Shown here: positions 1 to 10,392 of the stretch, in pieces
Layout of the letters: each line of letters begins with the position of its first letter
Position numbering within the stretch: position 1 is the first letter of the stretch
NCBI GenBank assembly: GCA_947456625.1
Contig: CANGQJ010000004.1
Location: 124,001 to 188,000, forward strand
Reading direction: 5' to 3'
DNA: 64,000 nt
Source: Bacteroidota bacterium
Lineage (GTDB): Bacteria > Bacteroidota > Bacteroidia > Chitinophagales > Chitinophagaceae
Position numbers and translations under genes: made by a program
The notes under the pieces: model-generated
What the model was told of the DNA's origin: nothing
Databases searched by the model: none
The model's input: only the letters and a program-made list of their open reading frames with translations

Positions 1-2
1 GT

Positions 3-1085
3 TCAGGACAAGGGGTAGAAAAATTTAGTGCCGAGTGGGGTGGATGGAGATATCCTTTTTGGATTTCTATTATTCTAGTTGGTGTTTCGGTTTTAATTAG
101 AATGAGAATGAGCGAATCTCCTATGTTTACAAAGTTAAAGTCTGAGGGAAAAACATCTGCGAATCCTTTGAAAGAAAGTTTTGGCAATAAAGCCAATTTT
201 AAAATGGTATTGCTTTCATTATTTGGTGCAGTAATGGGACAGGGCGTAGTTTGGTACACTGGACAGTTTTATGCCCAAAGTTTTATTGAAACAGTTTGTA
301 AAATTGATTTTGTACAATCCAGAAATATTATGCTTGTTGCTATATTAATGGCAACACCTTGTTTTGTTTTATTTGGATGGTTAAGTGATAAACTAGGTCG
401 TAAATGGATTATGTTACTTGGTATGTTATTAGCTATATGTACTTATCGTCCTATTTATAAGGAGTTTTTAGACATTACAGCTGCTAAAAACCGAACTCAA
501 ATAGTTGACAAAGGGCTTACTGCTGCTGGTCCAAAAGTCCCTTTACTAGATGCAAAGGACAAGCATAAAATGTATGTAAAACAAGTTATTGATACAGCGT
601 ACACCGACGGCTCTGTTTTTAAATATACCATTACTGACACTTTAATTGGATTTAATGAACTTCAATTAGACAGTGCTATTGATTTAATAAATCCAACATT
701 AATAAAATACCATGCAACAAAACCAAATGTATTGGTAGAAAAAACAATGGGAAAGTCTGCTACCTGGAATTTAATATGGTTGGTGTTTATTCAAATAGTG
801 TATGTTACAATGGTGTATGGACCAGTGGCAGCTTTCTTAGTTGAAATGTTCCCTACTAAAATAAGATACACTTCTATGTCACTTCCGTATCATATTGGTA
901 ATGGCGTATTTGGTGGCTTGGTTCCATTCTTAGGAACCTTAATTGTGGAGTTTACAAAATCACCAGAAAAGCCTGCAGGAGATGCATTGGCAGGACTTTG
1001 GTATCCAATAGGTGTTGCCTTTGTTTGTTTAATTATTGGGGTTGTTTATTTATCCAATAAGATAGATGAAAATGTGATGGATTAA
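3..1085 (+). CDS. MFS transporter (MHS/sugar-transporter-like), 5'-truncated by the window edge
   Basis: Frame is open from base 3 (SGQGVEKFSAEWGGWRYPFWISIILVGVSVLIRMRMSESPMF) so the ATG at 102 is internal; WLSDKLGRKW loop motif; multiple TM segments. Confidence 0.85.
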   Translation, partial: SGQGVEKFSAEWGGWRYPFWISIILVGVSVLIRMRMSESPMFTKLKSEGKTSANPLKESFGNKANFKMVLLSLFGAVMGQGVVWYTGQFYAQSFIETVCKIDFVQSRNIMLVAILMATPCFVLFGWLSDKLGRKWIMLLGMLLAICTYRPIYKEFLDITAAKNRTQIVDKGLTAAGPKVPLLDAKDKHKMYVKQVIDTAYTDGSVFKYTITDTLIGFNELQLDSAIDLINPTLIKYHATKPNVLVEKTMGKSATWNLIWLVFIQIVYVTMVYGPVAAFLVEMFPTKIRYTSMSLPYHIGNGVFGGLVPFLGTLIVEFTKSPEKPAGDALAGLWYPIGVAFVCLIIGVVYLSNKIDENVMD

Positions 1086-1106
1086 TTCAATTAAAAACCA
1101 AGAACC

Positions 1107-1361
1107 ATGAATACTTTAAAAAAATTATTAGGATTTGTATGGATGTTATTAGCACCTGCCATTATTTGTTTTTTGGTATATGAAGCAAATGCTAAAATTG
1201 CTGCTGCGACTGCTGCGACAAAATCAAATGTAATATTACAATGGGCTATTATTTTAATCATATTTACGCCCATTTGTATTGGACTTTTTCTGTTTGGTAA
1301 ATATGCTGCCACCAATGAATATGCTCATTTACCCACTTCTTCCAAAGAGATAGGCGACTAG
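1107..1361 (+). CDS. Small two-TM membrane protein, conserved hypothetical (DUF6814-like by recollection)
   Basis: 84 aa, two hydrophobic segments, starts 21 bp after the MFS stop on the same strand. Confidence 0.6.
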   Translation: MNTLKKLLGFVWMLLAPAIICFLVYEANAKIAAATAATKSNVILQWAIILIIFTPICIGLFLFGKYAATNEYAHLPTSSKEIGD

Positions 1362-1398
1362 TTGGTGGATATTTAAGTATAGTTAAGTATTTTTGGGC

Positions 1399-2298
1399 AT
1401 GTCATTAATTGTAACTGGGCTTTCAAAGCAATATGAATCGCAAATTGCGGTAACAAATTTATCATTTACAATTCAGAAAGGTAGTGTTGTAGGTTTTTTA
1501 GGACCTAATGGCGCTGGCAAGAGTACAACACTTAAAATGATTGCAGGTTTTCTACAACCCGATGCGGGCGAAGTAATTTTAAATGGCATTTCTAATCAAG
1601 CCAATCCAATTGCGTTTAAAAAATTAATTGGGTATTTGCCAGAATCAAATCCATTGTATGATGAAATGTATGTGAAGGAATATTTGAACTTTATTTGCGA
1701 TGTACATAAAATTTCAAATCCAAGCATTAGCATACAGGATGTAATTGTACAAACGGGTTTAACCCTCATGCAACATAAAAAAATTGGCGACCTCTCCAAA
1801 GGATATAAACAAAGGGTTGGAATTGCAGCTGCAATTATTCATAAACCCGCACTCATTTTATTAGACGAGCCAACTTCGGGGTTGGATCCAAATCAGTTAA
1901 TAGAAATTCGCAGTTTAATTCAAAGTTTAAGTAAAGATGCCATTGTATTATTTTCAACACATATTTTGCAAGAGGTCTCTGCTATTTGTTCCAGTGTAAT
2001 TGTAATACATCAATCAAAAAAAGTAGCCGACACTTTAATTGCCGATTTATTAAAGCCAGCACAACCAGCAGTGAAGGTAATTTTCGAAGAAGACATTACC
2101 GCTTTTATTAAAAAACCATTCTTTGACACACTTCATTTTCAACAGATTGACAAACATGCGTTAGTTATAAAAACCAATGAATTGGCGACTTTGAAGAAAA
2201 ATATACTTGGTTTTGCTTTGGATAATGGATTGAATATCCAAGCATTACAAACGCAGGAAGCAAGTTTAGAAGAAATCTTTAAATTGCTTACCCATTAA
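1399..2298 (+). CDS. gldA: ABC transporter ATP-binding protein, GldA-like (gliding motility)
   Basis: Walker A GPNGAGKST, signature LSKGYKQRVG, Walker B LILLDEPTSGLDP, H-loop STH; start MSLIVTGLSK preferred over the upstream ATG at 1393. Confidence 0.75.
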   Translation: MSLIVTGLSKQYESQIAVTNLSFTIQKGSVVGFLGPNGAGKSTTLKMIAGFLQPDAGEVILNGISNQANPIAFKKLIGYLPESNPLYDEMYVKEYLNFICDVHKISNPSISIQDVIVQTGLTLMQHKKIGDLSKGYKQRVGIAAAIIHKPALILLDEPTSGLDPNQLIEIRSLIQSLSKDAIVLFSTHILQEVSAICSSVIVIHQSKKVADTLIADLLKPAQPAVKVIFEEDITAFIKKPFFDTLHFQQIDKHALVIKTNELATLKKNILGFALDNGLNIQALQTQEASLEEIFKLLTH

Positions 2299-2362
2299 AA
2301 AAAATGGGTGTAAATTGCGAGCTCAAACAGAACTACTATTTTAGAAAATTAATAATCAAACT

Positions 2363-3658
2363 ATGAGTTACATTGTTGAAGTAAAAGCTAGACAAATTTT
2401 AGATAGCCGCGGAAATCCTACAGTTGAAGTAGATGTATTAACAGACGAAGGTGCATTGGGCCGTGCAGCGGTTCCAAGCGGTGCAAGTACTGGTATTCAC
2501 GAGGCAGTTGAATTAAAGGATAACGACAAGAAAAAATATTTAGGTAAAGGTGTTTTAAAGGCAGTTAAGAATGTAAACACTTTAATTTCTAATAGCATTA
2601 TTGGTTTTGATATTACAGCACAAGCTGCTATTGACCAAGTAATGATTGATTTAGATGGTACTCCAAACAAAGGAAAATTAGGAGCTAATGCAATTTTAGC
2701 AGTTTCTATGGCTGTAGCAAAGGCTGCTGCTGAAGAAGCAAACCTTCCTTTATACCGCTACATTGGTGGGACAAATGCAAGAACACTTCCTATGCCAATG
2801 ATGAATATTTTAAATGGTGGTGCGCACGCTGATAATAAAATAGATTTCCAAGAGTTCATGATTATGCCTGTTGGCGCTCCAAGCTTTAGCGAAGGTCTTC
2901 GTTGGGGTGTTGAAATTTTCCATCAGTTAAAAAGCACTTTAAAGAAAAAAGGATATAGCACCAACGTAGGTGATGAAGGTGGATTCGCTCCAAACATTCA
3001 AAGCAACGAAGAAGCTATTGAAACCGTGTTAGAAGCAATCACTGCTGCAGGTTATAAAGCGGGCACTCAAATTGCTATTGCAATGGATGCTGCAAATAGT
3101 GAATTATGGAATGCTAAGAAAAAGAAATATGTTTTCCATAAGAGCTCTGGTAAAGAAATGAGTTCAGATCAATTGGTGAAGTATTGGGAATCATGGGTTA
3201 AGAAATATCCTATCGTTTCCATTGAGGATGGTATGGCAGAGGATGATTGGGCTGGTTGGAAAAACTTGACTGACACGATTGGTGCTAAATGTCAATTAGT
3301 GGGAGATGATTTATTTGTAACCAATGTAGAGCGTTTACAAACAGGTATTGATAAGAAAATTGCAAATGGCTTATTAGTAAAAGTAAACCAAATTGGCACT
3401 TTAACTGAAACAATTAACGCGGTAAGTTTAGCACAACATAATGGTTACAATACTATTATGTCACATCGTTCTGGTGAAACCGAAGATACTACTATTGCGG
3501 ACTTAGCAGTAGCATTAAACTGTGGTCAAATCAAAACTGGTTCTGCTTCCAGAACCGATCGTATGGCTAAATACAACCAATTAATTCGTATTGAAGAGCA
3601 ATTGGCTGAGACTGGCGTTTTCCCTACAAAAGGAAAATTAAAGTTTGGCAATAAATAA
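2363..3658 (+). CDS. eno: Enolase (phosphopyruvate hydratase)
   Basis: Full-length 431 aa; [46 protein letters not shown]. Confidence 0.98.
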   Translation: MSYIVEVKARQILDSRGNPTVEVDVLTDEGALGRAAVPSGASTGIHEAVELKDNDKKKYLGKGVLKAVKNVNTLISNSIIGFDITAQAAIDQVMIDLDGTPNKGKLGANAILAVSMAVAKAAAEEANLPLYRYIGGTNARTLPMPMMNILNGGAHADNKIDFQEFMIMPVGAPSFSEGLRWGVEIFHQLKSTLKKKGYSTNVGDEGGFAPNIQSNEEAIETVLEAITAAGYKAGTQIAIAMDAANSELWNAKKKKYVFHKSSGKEMSSDQLVKYWESWVKKYPIVSIEDGMAEDDWAGWKNLTDTIGAKCQLVGDDLFVTNVERLQTGIDKKIANGLLVKVNQIGTLTETINAVSLAQHNGYNTIMSHRSGETEDTTIADLAVALNCGQIKTGSASRTDRMAKYNQLIRIEEQLAETGVFPTKGKLKFGNK

Positions 3659-3702
3659 AAAAAGGCGTCAAGTAATTTACTTACGTTTTTGCTAAAACAT
3701 TT

Positions 3703-3734
3703 GAATGAGCCTCTAAAGGGCTCATTCTTTTTTT
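3703..3734 (+). terminator. Intrinsic terminator downstream of eno
   Basis: 9-bp perfect stem GAATGAGCC-tctaaag-GGCTCATTC followed by a T tract. Confidence 0.9.
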
Positions 3735-3777
3735 GTGTATTATTAGAACTAGCTTAATTTTACGATAATCATTTAAT

Positions 3778-4107
3778 ATGCAAGTCCTTAAAAAAATACT
3801 CCCCATTCTTATAAACCGCTATTTTTTAGTTTCGGTTGGGTTTGTAATATGGATGTTGTTTTTTGATCAACGAGATTATTTCCAACAAAGAGAGCGTGCC
3901 GCGGAATTAAACAAAGTGGAAAACGCAAAAAAATATTACAACGACGAAATAGAAGCTACAAAAAAGCAACTCAATAATTTACAGAACAATCCTACTGCCA
4001 TTGAAAAATATGCGCGTGAAAGGTATTTATTAAAACGTGAAGGGGAGGAGGTTTATTTGTTTCAAGACACCGTAACCACACCAGCAACTGCTACCGATAA
4101 AAAATGA
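3778..4107 (+). CDS. Septum formation initiator family protein (FtsB/DivIC-like)
   Basis: Single N-terminal TM followed by coiled coil; ...NPTAIEKYARERYLLKREGEEVY. Confidence 0.85.
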   Translation: MQVLKKILPILINRYFLVSVGFVIWMLFFDQRDYFQQRERAAELNKVENAKKYYNDEIEATKKQLNNLQNNPTAIEKYARERYLLKREGEEVYLFQDTVTTPATATDKK

Positions 4108-4763
4108 CAAAAAAAGAGCGCTATGTAAATGTTTTGGAATATTTCCAAACACACATGCCTGTTGCAGAAACCGAATTATCTTATAACAATCCTTTTGAAC
4201 TACTGGTTGCTGTTATATTATCTGCACAGTGTACCGATAAGCGTGTAAACCTTACCACACCTGGTATTTTTAAAAAATACCCAACGCCTCAAAAAATGGC
4301 TAAGGCTAGTTTTGATGATTTATTCCCTCTTATTAAAAGTATTTCCTATCCTAATAACAAAACCAAACATTTAATTGGGATGAGTACTTTGCTTGTAAAT
4401 GATTTTAATGGGGAAGTGCCTATGACCATTGAGGAATTAGTATTGCTTCCTGGCGTTGGTCGTAAAACTGCCAATGTAATTACCAGTGTTTGGGATAACC
4501 AACCCAATATGGCAGTAGATACGCATGTGAATAGGGTAAGCAAACGTTTAGGTTTAGTGCCAATGACCGCTACTACTCCATTAGCGGTAGAAAAAGATTT
4601 AATTAAAAACATTCCAACACAATTAGTGCACACTGCGCATCACTGGTTAATTTTACATGGACGTTATACTTGTTTAGCAAGAAGTCCAAAATGTGAAAAC
4701 TGTGGGCTACAATTATTTTGTAAATACTTTGATAAAAATAATAAAGCTAAAACAGCTAAGTAA
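4104..4763 (+). CDS. nth: Endonuclease III
   Basis: HhH LPGVGRKTANVI, DTHVNRVSKRLGL, 4Fe-4S cysteines near the C-terminus (CLARSPKCENCGLQLFC). Confidence 0.95.
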   Translation: MTKKERYVNVLEYFQTHMPVAETELSYNNPFELLVAVILSAQCTDKRVNLTTPGIFKKYPTPQKMAKASFDDLFPLIKSISYPNNKTKHLIGMSTLLVNDFNGEVPMTIEELVLLPGVGRKTANVITSVWDNQPNMAVDTHVNRVSKRLGLVPMTATTPLAVEKDLIKNIPTQLVHTAHHWLILHGRYTCLARSPKCENCGLQLFCKYFDKNNKAKTAK

Positions 4764-4781
4764 ATGGATGTATAAAAAAAA

Positions 4782-4807
4782 GGGCTCCAAATTGGAACCC
4801 TTTTTTT
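4782..4807. terminator. Bidirectional hairpin terminator between nth and korA
   Basis: GGGcTCCAA-a-TTGGAaCCC with A/T tracts on both sides; genes converge here. Confidence 0.75.
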
Positions 4808-4829
4808 ATCGCTAAATGTGAAGTATGCC

Positions 4830-6698
4830 CTATAAGTATTGAAGAATCGCGTCGGTCAATTCTTGTTTAGTAATAGGAATACCCATCATTTTATTATATC
4901 CTTTTGCATCCACAAAATATTGATCACGGATTATTTTTATTAATTGGCCATTATTAATTTCTGGAATTAATACCGTTTCAAAATTCTTTAAAATATCTCC
5001 TAAGTTACTAGGGAAAGGACGCATATACTTAATGTGTGCATGGCTTACCGCTTTTCCTTGTGCTTGTAAGTCCATTACAGTTCCTTTAATAGTACCATAA
5101 GTAGATCCCCATCCTAATACCAATACTTTTCCTTTTTCAGCACCACTGTCAATGGTTTGTTTTGGAATATAGTCTGCAATTTTATCTACTTTAGCTTCTC
5201 TCATTTTAATCATGAACTGGTGGTTCTCTGCTTCGTAATTCACGTTACCAGTTTCATGTTGTTTTTCCAAACCACCAATACGATGTTCTAGGCCAGGTGT
5301 ACCAGGTACTGCCCAAGGACGTGCTAATTTTTCGTTTCTTGTGTAAGGTTTGTATTTAAGTTCGCCTTCGTCTAACTTTGTTTTAAATGTTACTTCAATT
5401 TCTGGTAAGTCTGCAGCTTTTGGAAATTTCCAAGGCTCAGCACCATTTGCAATGTATCCATCACTTAACAAAATAACTGGAGTCATATGTTGTAATGCAA
5501 TACGAACTGCTTCAAAAGCCATTTCAAAACAATCACTAGGTGTAGAAGTTGCTAAAATAGGAATTGGCGCCTCTCCATTACGACCATAGTAGGCTTGTAA
5601 TAAGTCACTTTGCTCGGTTTTAGTAGGTAAACCTGTAGACGGACCACCTCTTTGAATATTAATAATTAAAAGTGGCAATTCTAACATCATAGCAAGGCCC
5701 ATTGCTTCGGTTTTTAATGCCATACCTGGTCCTGAAGTAGTTGTTAAACCAATTTGACCACCATAGCTTGCACCAATTGCAGAAGCAATACCAGCAATTT
5801 CATCCTCGGCTTGAAATGTTCTTACACCAAAGTTTTTATACTTACTTAATTCATGTAAAATATCAGTAGCTGGTGTAATTGGGTATGATCCTAAGAATAA
5901 AGGGAGCTTTGCTTTTTGCGAAGCCGCTATTAATCCCATAGATAAAGCTTGGTTACCCATAATACTACGATAAGTACCTGGGTCCATTTTAGATTTCTCT
6001 ACTTTGAATCTTGCTGCATTAAATAATTCAGCTGTTTCGCCATAAAAATAACCTGCTTTTAAAACTGCGATATTACTGTTTAATATAGATTCCTTTTTTC
6101 CAAATTTTTCTTTTAAGAAACTAATTGTAGTATCTAAGTCTCTGTTGTAAATCCAATAAATTACACCTAAGACAAACATATTTTTTGCACGGTCTCTTTC
6201 TTTATTTCCTAATTCTGGAAAATCTTTTAATGCTTCACGAGTTAATTTAGTAACATCAATTTTTGTTAACTCATATCCGTCCAAACTGTTATCCTCTAAT
6301 GGGTTTACGCCGTCAGGATAATTTGCTAAACGTAAATTTTTAACATCAAAACCATCGGTGTTTGCGATAATTTTTCCGCCTTTTTTTAATCCCTTTAAAT
6401 TTACTTTTAATGCAGCAGCATTCATAGCAACTAACACATCACAAGCATCACCAGGCGTGTATACTTTGTCAGAACTAAAGTGAACTTGGAAACCACTCAC
6501 ACCAGGTAGGGTTCCAATAGGAGCTCTAATTTCTGCTGGAAAATCCGGGAAAGTAGCTAGATCAATTCCTAAGATGGCGGTATTGTTTGTGAACTGTTGA
6601 CCGGTTAATTGCATTCCGTCTCCACTATCACCTGCAAATTTTATTACTACATCTTGTAAAATAACTTCATTTGGCATATAGCTGTAATTTGTGCTCAA
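4830..6698 (-). CDS. korA: 2-oxoacid:acceptor oxidoreductase, subunit alpha (fused gamma-alpha)
   Basis: VIKFAGDSGDGMQLTGQQF (gamma domain), GSYPITPATDILHELSKYKNFGVRTFQAEDEIAGI, TTTSGPGMALKTE. Confidence 0.93.
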   Translation of the reverse strand: MSTNYSYMPNEVILQDVVIKFAGDSGDGMQLTGQQFTNNTAILGIDLATFPDFPAEIRAPIGTLPGVSGFQVHFSSDKVYTPGDACDVLVAMNAAALKVNLKGLKKGGKIIANTDGFDVKNLRLANYPDGVNPLEDNSLDGYELTKIDVTKLTREALKDFPELGNKERDRAKNMFVLGVIYWIYNRDLDTTISFLKEKFGKKESILNSNIAVLKAGYFYGETAELFNAARFKVEKSKMDPGTYRSIMGNQALSMGLIAASQKAKLPLFLGSYPITPATDILHELSKYKNFGVRTFQAEDEIAGIASAIGASYGGQIGLTTTSGPGMALKTEAMGLAMMLELPLLIINIQRGGPSTGLPTKTEQSDLLQAYYGRNGEAPIPILATSTPSDCFEMAFEAVRIALQHMTPVILLSDGYIANGAEPWKFPKAADLPEIEVTFKTKLDEGELKYKPYTRNEKLARPWAVPGTPGLEHRIGGLEKQHETGNVNYEAENHQFMIKMREAKVDKIADYIPKQTIDSGAEKGKVLVLGWGSTYGTIKGTVMDLQAQGKAVSHAHIKYMRPFPSNLGDILKNFETVLIPEINNGQLIKIIRDQYFVDAKGYNKMMGIPITKQELTDAILQYL

Positions 6699-6758
6699 AG
6701 GTACATAGACATGCGCCTAAATGCTTATTTTTTATTGTTTTTTTTATATTTTCTTGAG

Positions 6759-6766
6759 TAACTTTG
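6759..6766 (+). promoter_or_regulatory. Bacteroidota-type -7 element (TAACTTTG) upstream of the polysaccharide deacetylase
   Basis: Matches TAnnTTTG; ATTG at about 6734-6737 gives a plausible -33 element. Confidence 0.5.
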
Positions 6767-6785
6767 CCGACTAACTTAAGGCAAC

Positions 6786-7556
6786 ATGATCATCGCCCCA
6801 ATTTTCTATATTCTGGCTCATATTTTACTTCCAAATAACACTTCTTCTGCAATCGTTCCCAAGTCAAATCAGGGAGTAATAGACAATGATTTCAAGTATA
6901 TTTATCTGAGTTTTGATGATGGGCCCATGGCTGGAACCTCTAATTGTGTTGACATATGTTTGAATCAAAAGGTAAATGCTACATTTTTTGAAGTGGGATT
7001 GCACCAGTCAAAAACTAACAGTGCTAAGCTTCAGTATACCAGAATATCCCAAAATGAGTCCTTATTTGACATTGGCAATCACAGTTATACCCATGCCAAT
7101 AGTTTGTATAAATATTTTTATCATCATCCCAATATGGCTTTTGATGATTTTATGAAAGCACAGCGTTCTTTGCAAATAAAAAATAATATTTCACGATTGC
7201 CTGGTAATAATGCATGGAATACTTTGCAAGCAAAAAGAGCAAGTGGCCTTGTGAGGCCCTTAGTTCAAAAATTAGATAGTGCCGGTTTTAATATAATTGG
7301 CTGGGATTTAGAATGGCATTTTAATAAAAAGGGAAGACCAATCCAATCTGCACAAAACATGGCAGATCTAGTGGATACACTTTTTGAGCACAATCAAACA
7401 ATGTCAAAAAATCACTTAGTTATTTTAATGCATGACCATATGTTTAGAGCTAGTGAGGACTCTGCTAAACTAGCTAATATGATTGGTTTGTTAAAGCAAA
7501 ATCCTAAGTACCATTTTAGAAAACTAACGCAGTATCCTTTTTTGAAAACGGAGTGA
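6786..7556 (+). CDS. Polysaccharide deacetylase (NodB homology domain)
   Basis: LSFDDGP, GNHSYTH, RLPGNNAW, GWDLEWH, ILMHDH motifs; N-terminal hydrophobic segment. Confidence 0.85.
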   Translation: MIIAPIFYILAHILLPNNTSSAIVPKSNQGVIDNDFKYIYLSFDDGPMAGTSNCVDICLNQKVNATFFEVGLHQSKTNSAKLQYTRISQNESLFDIGNHSYTHANSLYKYFYHHPNMAFDDFMKAQRSLQIKNNISRLPGNNAWNTLQAKRASGLVRPLVQKLDSAGFNIIGWDLEWHFNKKGRPIQSAQNMADLVDTLFEHNQTMSKNHLVILMHDHMFRASEDSAKLANMIGLLKQNPKYHFRKLTQYPFLKTE

Positions 7557-7628
7557 TGTTAACATTTTGTTTGCAACCAAATAATCAAAGAATACTGTAT
7601 ATTTATACTAGAAATAAAACACAATTTT

Positions 7629-8396
7629 ATGGGAACATTTAATACTGGAAATCCAACCCTAACCGAAAAAATTTTTGACAAAAGTTTAAATGAAACATCC
7701 AATGCGTTTGGCGTAATGTCTATTCGTGGAACTATTAACAAATTTGGCTTTTTATTATTAATGGTAATGGGTTCGGCCATGTACATTTGGAGTATTTACA
7801 AACCTGAAACTCAAGCCACTGCTACCATGCTTATGCTAGGTGGCGCTATTGGCGGATTTGTATTAGCCATTGTTATGATGTTTAAGCCAAATTTAGCTGC
7901 CTATATTGCGCCGGCATACGCTATTTTAGAAGGCTTATTTATTGGCGGAATTAGTGCCATGTTTAATGCAATGTTTGCTACAAAATATCCAAATATTATT
8001 TTACATGCGGTTGGACTTACAATGGGTGTAGCACTTGCTATGTTTTTATTATACAATTTTAGAATTATAAACGTAACCAACAGATTAAGATCAATTGTGA
8101 TGTCTGCAACCATGGGCATTGGTTTATTTTATTTAATTGTGTGGGTATTAAGTTTATTTGGTGTAAACATGGGATTTGCTTTTGATAGTTCACCATTAAG
8201 TATTGGTATAAGTTTATTTATAGTTGGTATAGCTGCTTTTAATTTATTACTTGACTTTGATGCCATTGAGCAAGCAGCAGAAATGGGCGCGCCTAAATTT
8301 ATGGAATGGTATGGTGCATTTGGCTTACTTGTAACCTTAGTATGGCTGTACTTAGAAATACTTAAGTTATTAAGTAAGTTAAATTCTAGAGACTAA
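7629..8396 (+). CDS. Bax inhibitor-1/YccA family membrane protein
   Basis: Seven hydrophobic segments; N-terminal NPTLTEKIF...; LDFDAIEQAAEMGAPKFMEWYGAFGLLVTLVWLYLEILKLL. Confidence 0.92.
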   Translation: MGTFNTGNPTLTEKIFDKSLNETSNAFGVMSIRGTINKFGFLLLMVMGSAMYIWSIYKPETQATATMLMLGGAIGGFVLAIVMMFKPNLAAYIAPAYAILEGLFIGGISAMFNAMFATKYPNIILHAVGLTMGVALAMFLLYNFRIINVTNRLRSIVMSATMGIGLFYLIVWVLSLFGVNMGFAFDSSPLSIGISLFIVGIAAFNLLLDFDAIEQAAEMGAPKFMEWYGAFGLLVTLVWLYLEILKLLSKLNSRD

Positions 8397-8400
8397 TTAA

Positions 8401-10392
8401 ATGAACTTTCAGCCTGGCAATTTAGACAATCAAACATTAATTCATTTTTATCGTTCCTTGTTATTTCCAAGAATGATAGAGGAGAAAATGCTTTTATTGC
8501 TTAGGCAAGGAAAAATTAGTAAATGGTTTAGCGGCATTGGTCAAGAAGCTATTTCGGTGGGAGCTACGCTTGCCATGGAAAGCAATGAGTGGATAATGCC
8601 ACTGCACCGAAATTTAGGCGTTTTTACAACGCGTGAAATGCCATTAACTGAGTTATTTAAACAATGGCAAGGCGATATTACTGGGTATAGTAAAGCCAGA
8701 GAAAGAAGTTTTCATTTTGGTTCCAAATCACATTTTGTTTGTGGAATGATTTCACATTTAGGTCCACAACTTGCTATTGCCGATGGAGTAGCACTTGCCT
8801 ATCAACAACGCAAGGAACAAAAGGCTGCATTGGCTTTTACAGGGGACGGTGGTACTAGTGAAGGAGATTTTCATGAAGCATTAAATGTTGCAGCCGTTTG
8901 GAATTTACCAGTCATTTTTATAATTGAAAACAATGGTTACGGATTAAGTACACCCACCAATGAACAGTATGCATGTTCGAATTTAATTGATCGTGCAAAA
9001 GGATATGGCATGGAAGGTGTTCGTATAGACGGCAATAATATTTTGGAAGTGTATAACACCATTAAAGGGGTTAGGGAATACTGTATCAAAAATCAGAAAC
9101 CTTATTTAATAGAGTGTGATACCTTTAGAATGCGTGGTCATGAAGAAGCTAGCGGTGTTAAATATGTTCCAAATGAATTATTTGAATTATGGGCGCAAAA
9201 GGATCCAATAAGAAACTATGAAGACTACTTATTGTTGAAAGGAATTTTACAACCAACGGAAATTGAAAATATTAGAGCAAGTATAAAAGAACAAATAGAA
9301 CATGACTTAGCACAAGTAATGGATTCCACTTTATTTACTCCTACAATTGAAAATGAAGTGCAGGATGTTTATGCGCCCATTCCGGAAAATGAAATTGAAA
9401 ACTTAGAAGATTTATTCCAGCCCGTAGTAGTTAAAAAACGATTTATTGAATCTATAAGTGACGCACTTCGTTTAGCAATGAGATGTTATCCCGAAATGAT
9501 TATAATGGGTCAGGATATAGCGGAGTATGGTGGTGCATTTAAATTAACAGAAGGATTTGTAAATGAATTTGGCAAACATAGAATACGTAACACTCCAATA
9601 TGTGAAAGTGCTATTGTTGGCGCATCATTAGGTTTAAGTTTAGAGGGTATCAAGTCTGTTATGGAAATGCAGTTTGCGGATTTTGTATCCGTTGGGTTTA
9701 ATCAAATTGTAAACAACCTTGCAAAAATTCATTATAGGTGGGGGCAAAATGCAGATGTTGTAGTTCGCATGCCAACTGGTGCTGGCGTTGGTGCAGGTCC
9801 TTTTCATTCGCAGTCCAATGAGGCTTGGTTTACGCATGTTCCTGGATTAAAAGTGGTGTATCCTTCAAGCCCAGCCGATGCAAAAGGTTTAATGATTGCT
9901 GCGCTTGCAGACCCAAATCCTGTTTTATATTTTGAACATAAAGCAATGTATCGAAGTGTTGAGGGCGAAGTGCCTGAGGCATATTATCAAGTACCCATTG
10001 GCAAAGCTAATTTTATAAGTAAGGGAACCGATGCTACTATTATTACTTATGGCATGGGTGTGCATTGGGCAAATCAATACCAAACAGAAAATAGGGACTT
10101 GTCTTTAACCATATTGGACTTAAGAAGCTTGGCACCATTAGATTACGAAGCAATTGAGCAAGCGGTTGAAACTACAGGTAAGGTTTTAATTTTACATGAA
10201 GACAATTTAACAGGCGGTATTGGTGGTGAAATTAGTGCATGGATTGCAGAGCACTGTTTTACAAAATTAGATGCACCCATTATGCGTTGCGCTTCTTTAG
10301 ATACACCAATTCCATTTAATTTGGTTTTAGAAAAACAATATCTAGCAAATAGTAGGCTGCATGAAACCATGCAAAAACTATTATCGTTTTAA
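8401..10392 (+). CDS. 2-oxoacid dehydrogenase E1 component, fused alpha and beta subunits
   Basis: 663 aa; TPP motif GDGGTSEGDFHEALNVAAVWNLPVIFIIENN then beta domain IMGQDIAEYGGAFKLTEG...RMPTGAGVGAGPFHSQSNEAWF. Confidence 0.93.
   Translation: MNFQPGNLDNQTLIHFYRSLLFPRMIEEKMLLLLRQGKISKWFSGIGQEAISVGATLAMESNEWIMPLHRNLGVFTTREMPLTELFKQWQGDITGYSKARERSFHFGSKSHFVCGMISHLGPQLAIADGVALAYQQRKEQKAALAFTGDGGTSEGDFHEALNVAAVWNLPVIFIIENNGYGLSTPTNEQYACSNLIDRAKGYGMEGVRIDGNNILEVYNTIKGVREYCIKNQKPYLIECDTFRMRGHEEASGVKYVPNELFELWAQKDPIRNYEDYLLLKGILQPTEIENIRASIKEQIEHDLAQVMDSTLFTPTIENEVQDVYAPIPENEIENLEDLFQPVVVKKRFIESISDALRLAMRCYPEMIIMGQDIAEYGGAFKLTEGFVNEFGKHRIRNTPICESAIVGASLGLSLEGIKSVMEMQFADFVSVGFNQIVNNLAKIHYRWGQNADVVVRMPTGAGVGAGPFHSQSNEAWFTHVPGLKVVYPSSPADAKGLMIAALADPNPVLYFEHKAMYRSVEGEVPEAYYQVPIGKANFISKGTDATIITYGMGVHWANQYQTENRDLSLTILDLRSLAPLDYEAIEQAVETTGKVLILHEDNLTGGIGGEISAWIAEHCFTKLDAPIMRCASLDTPIPFNLVLEKQYLANSRLHETMQKLLSF

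Noticed and set aside
1091-1315. Minus-strand 74-aa ORF opposite the small membrane protein
   Set aside because: The plus-strand frame fits operon context after the MFS gene and has a clear TM pattern.
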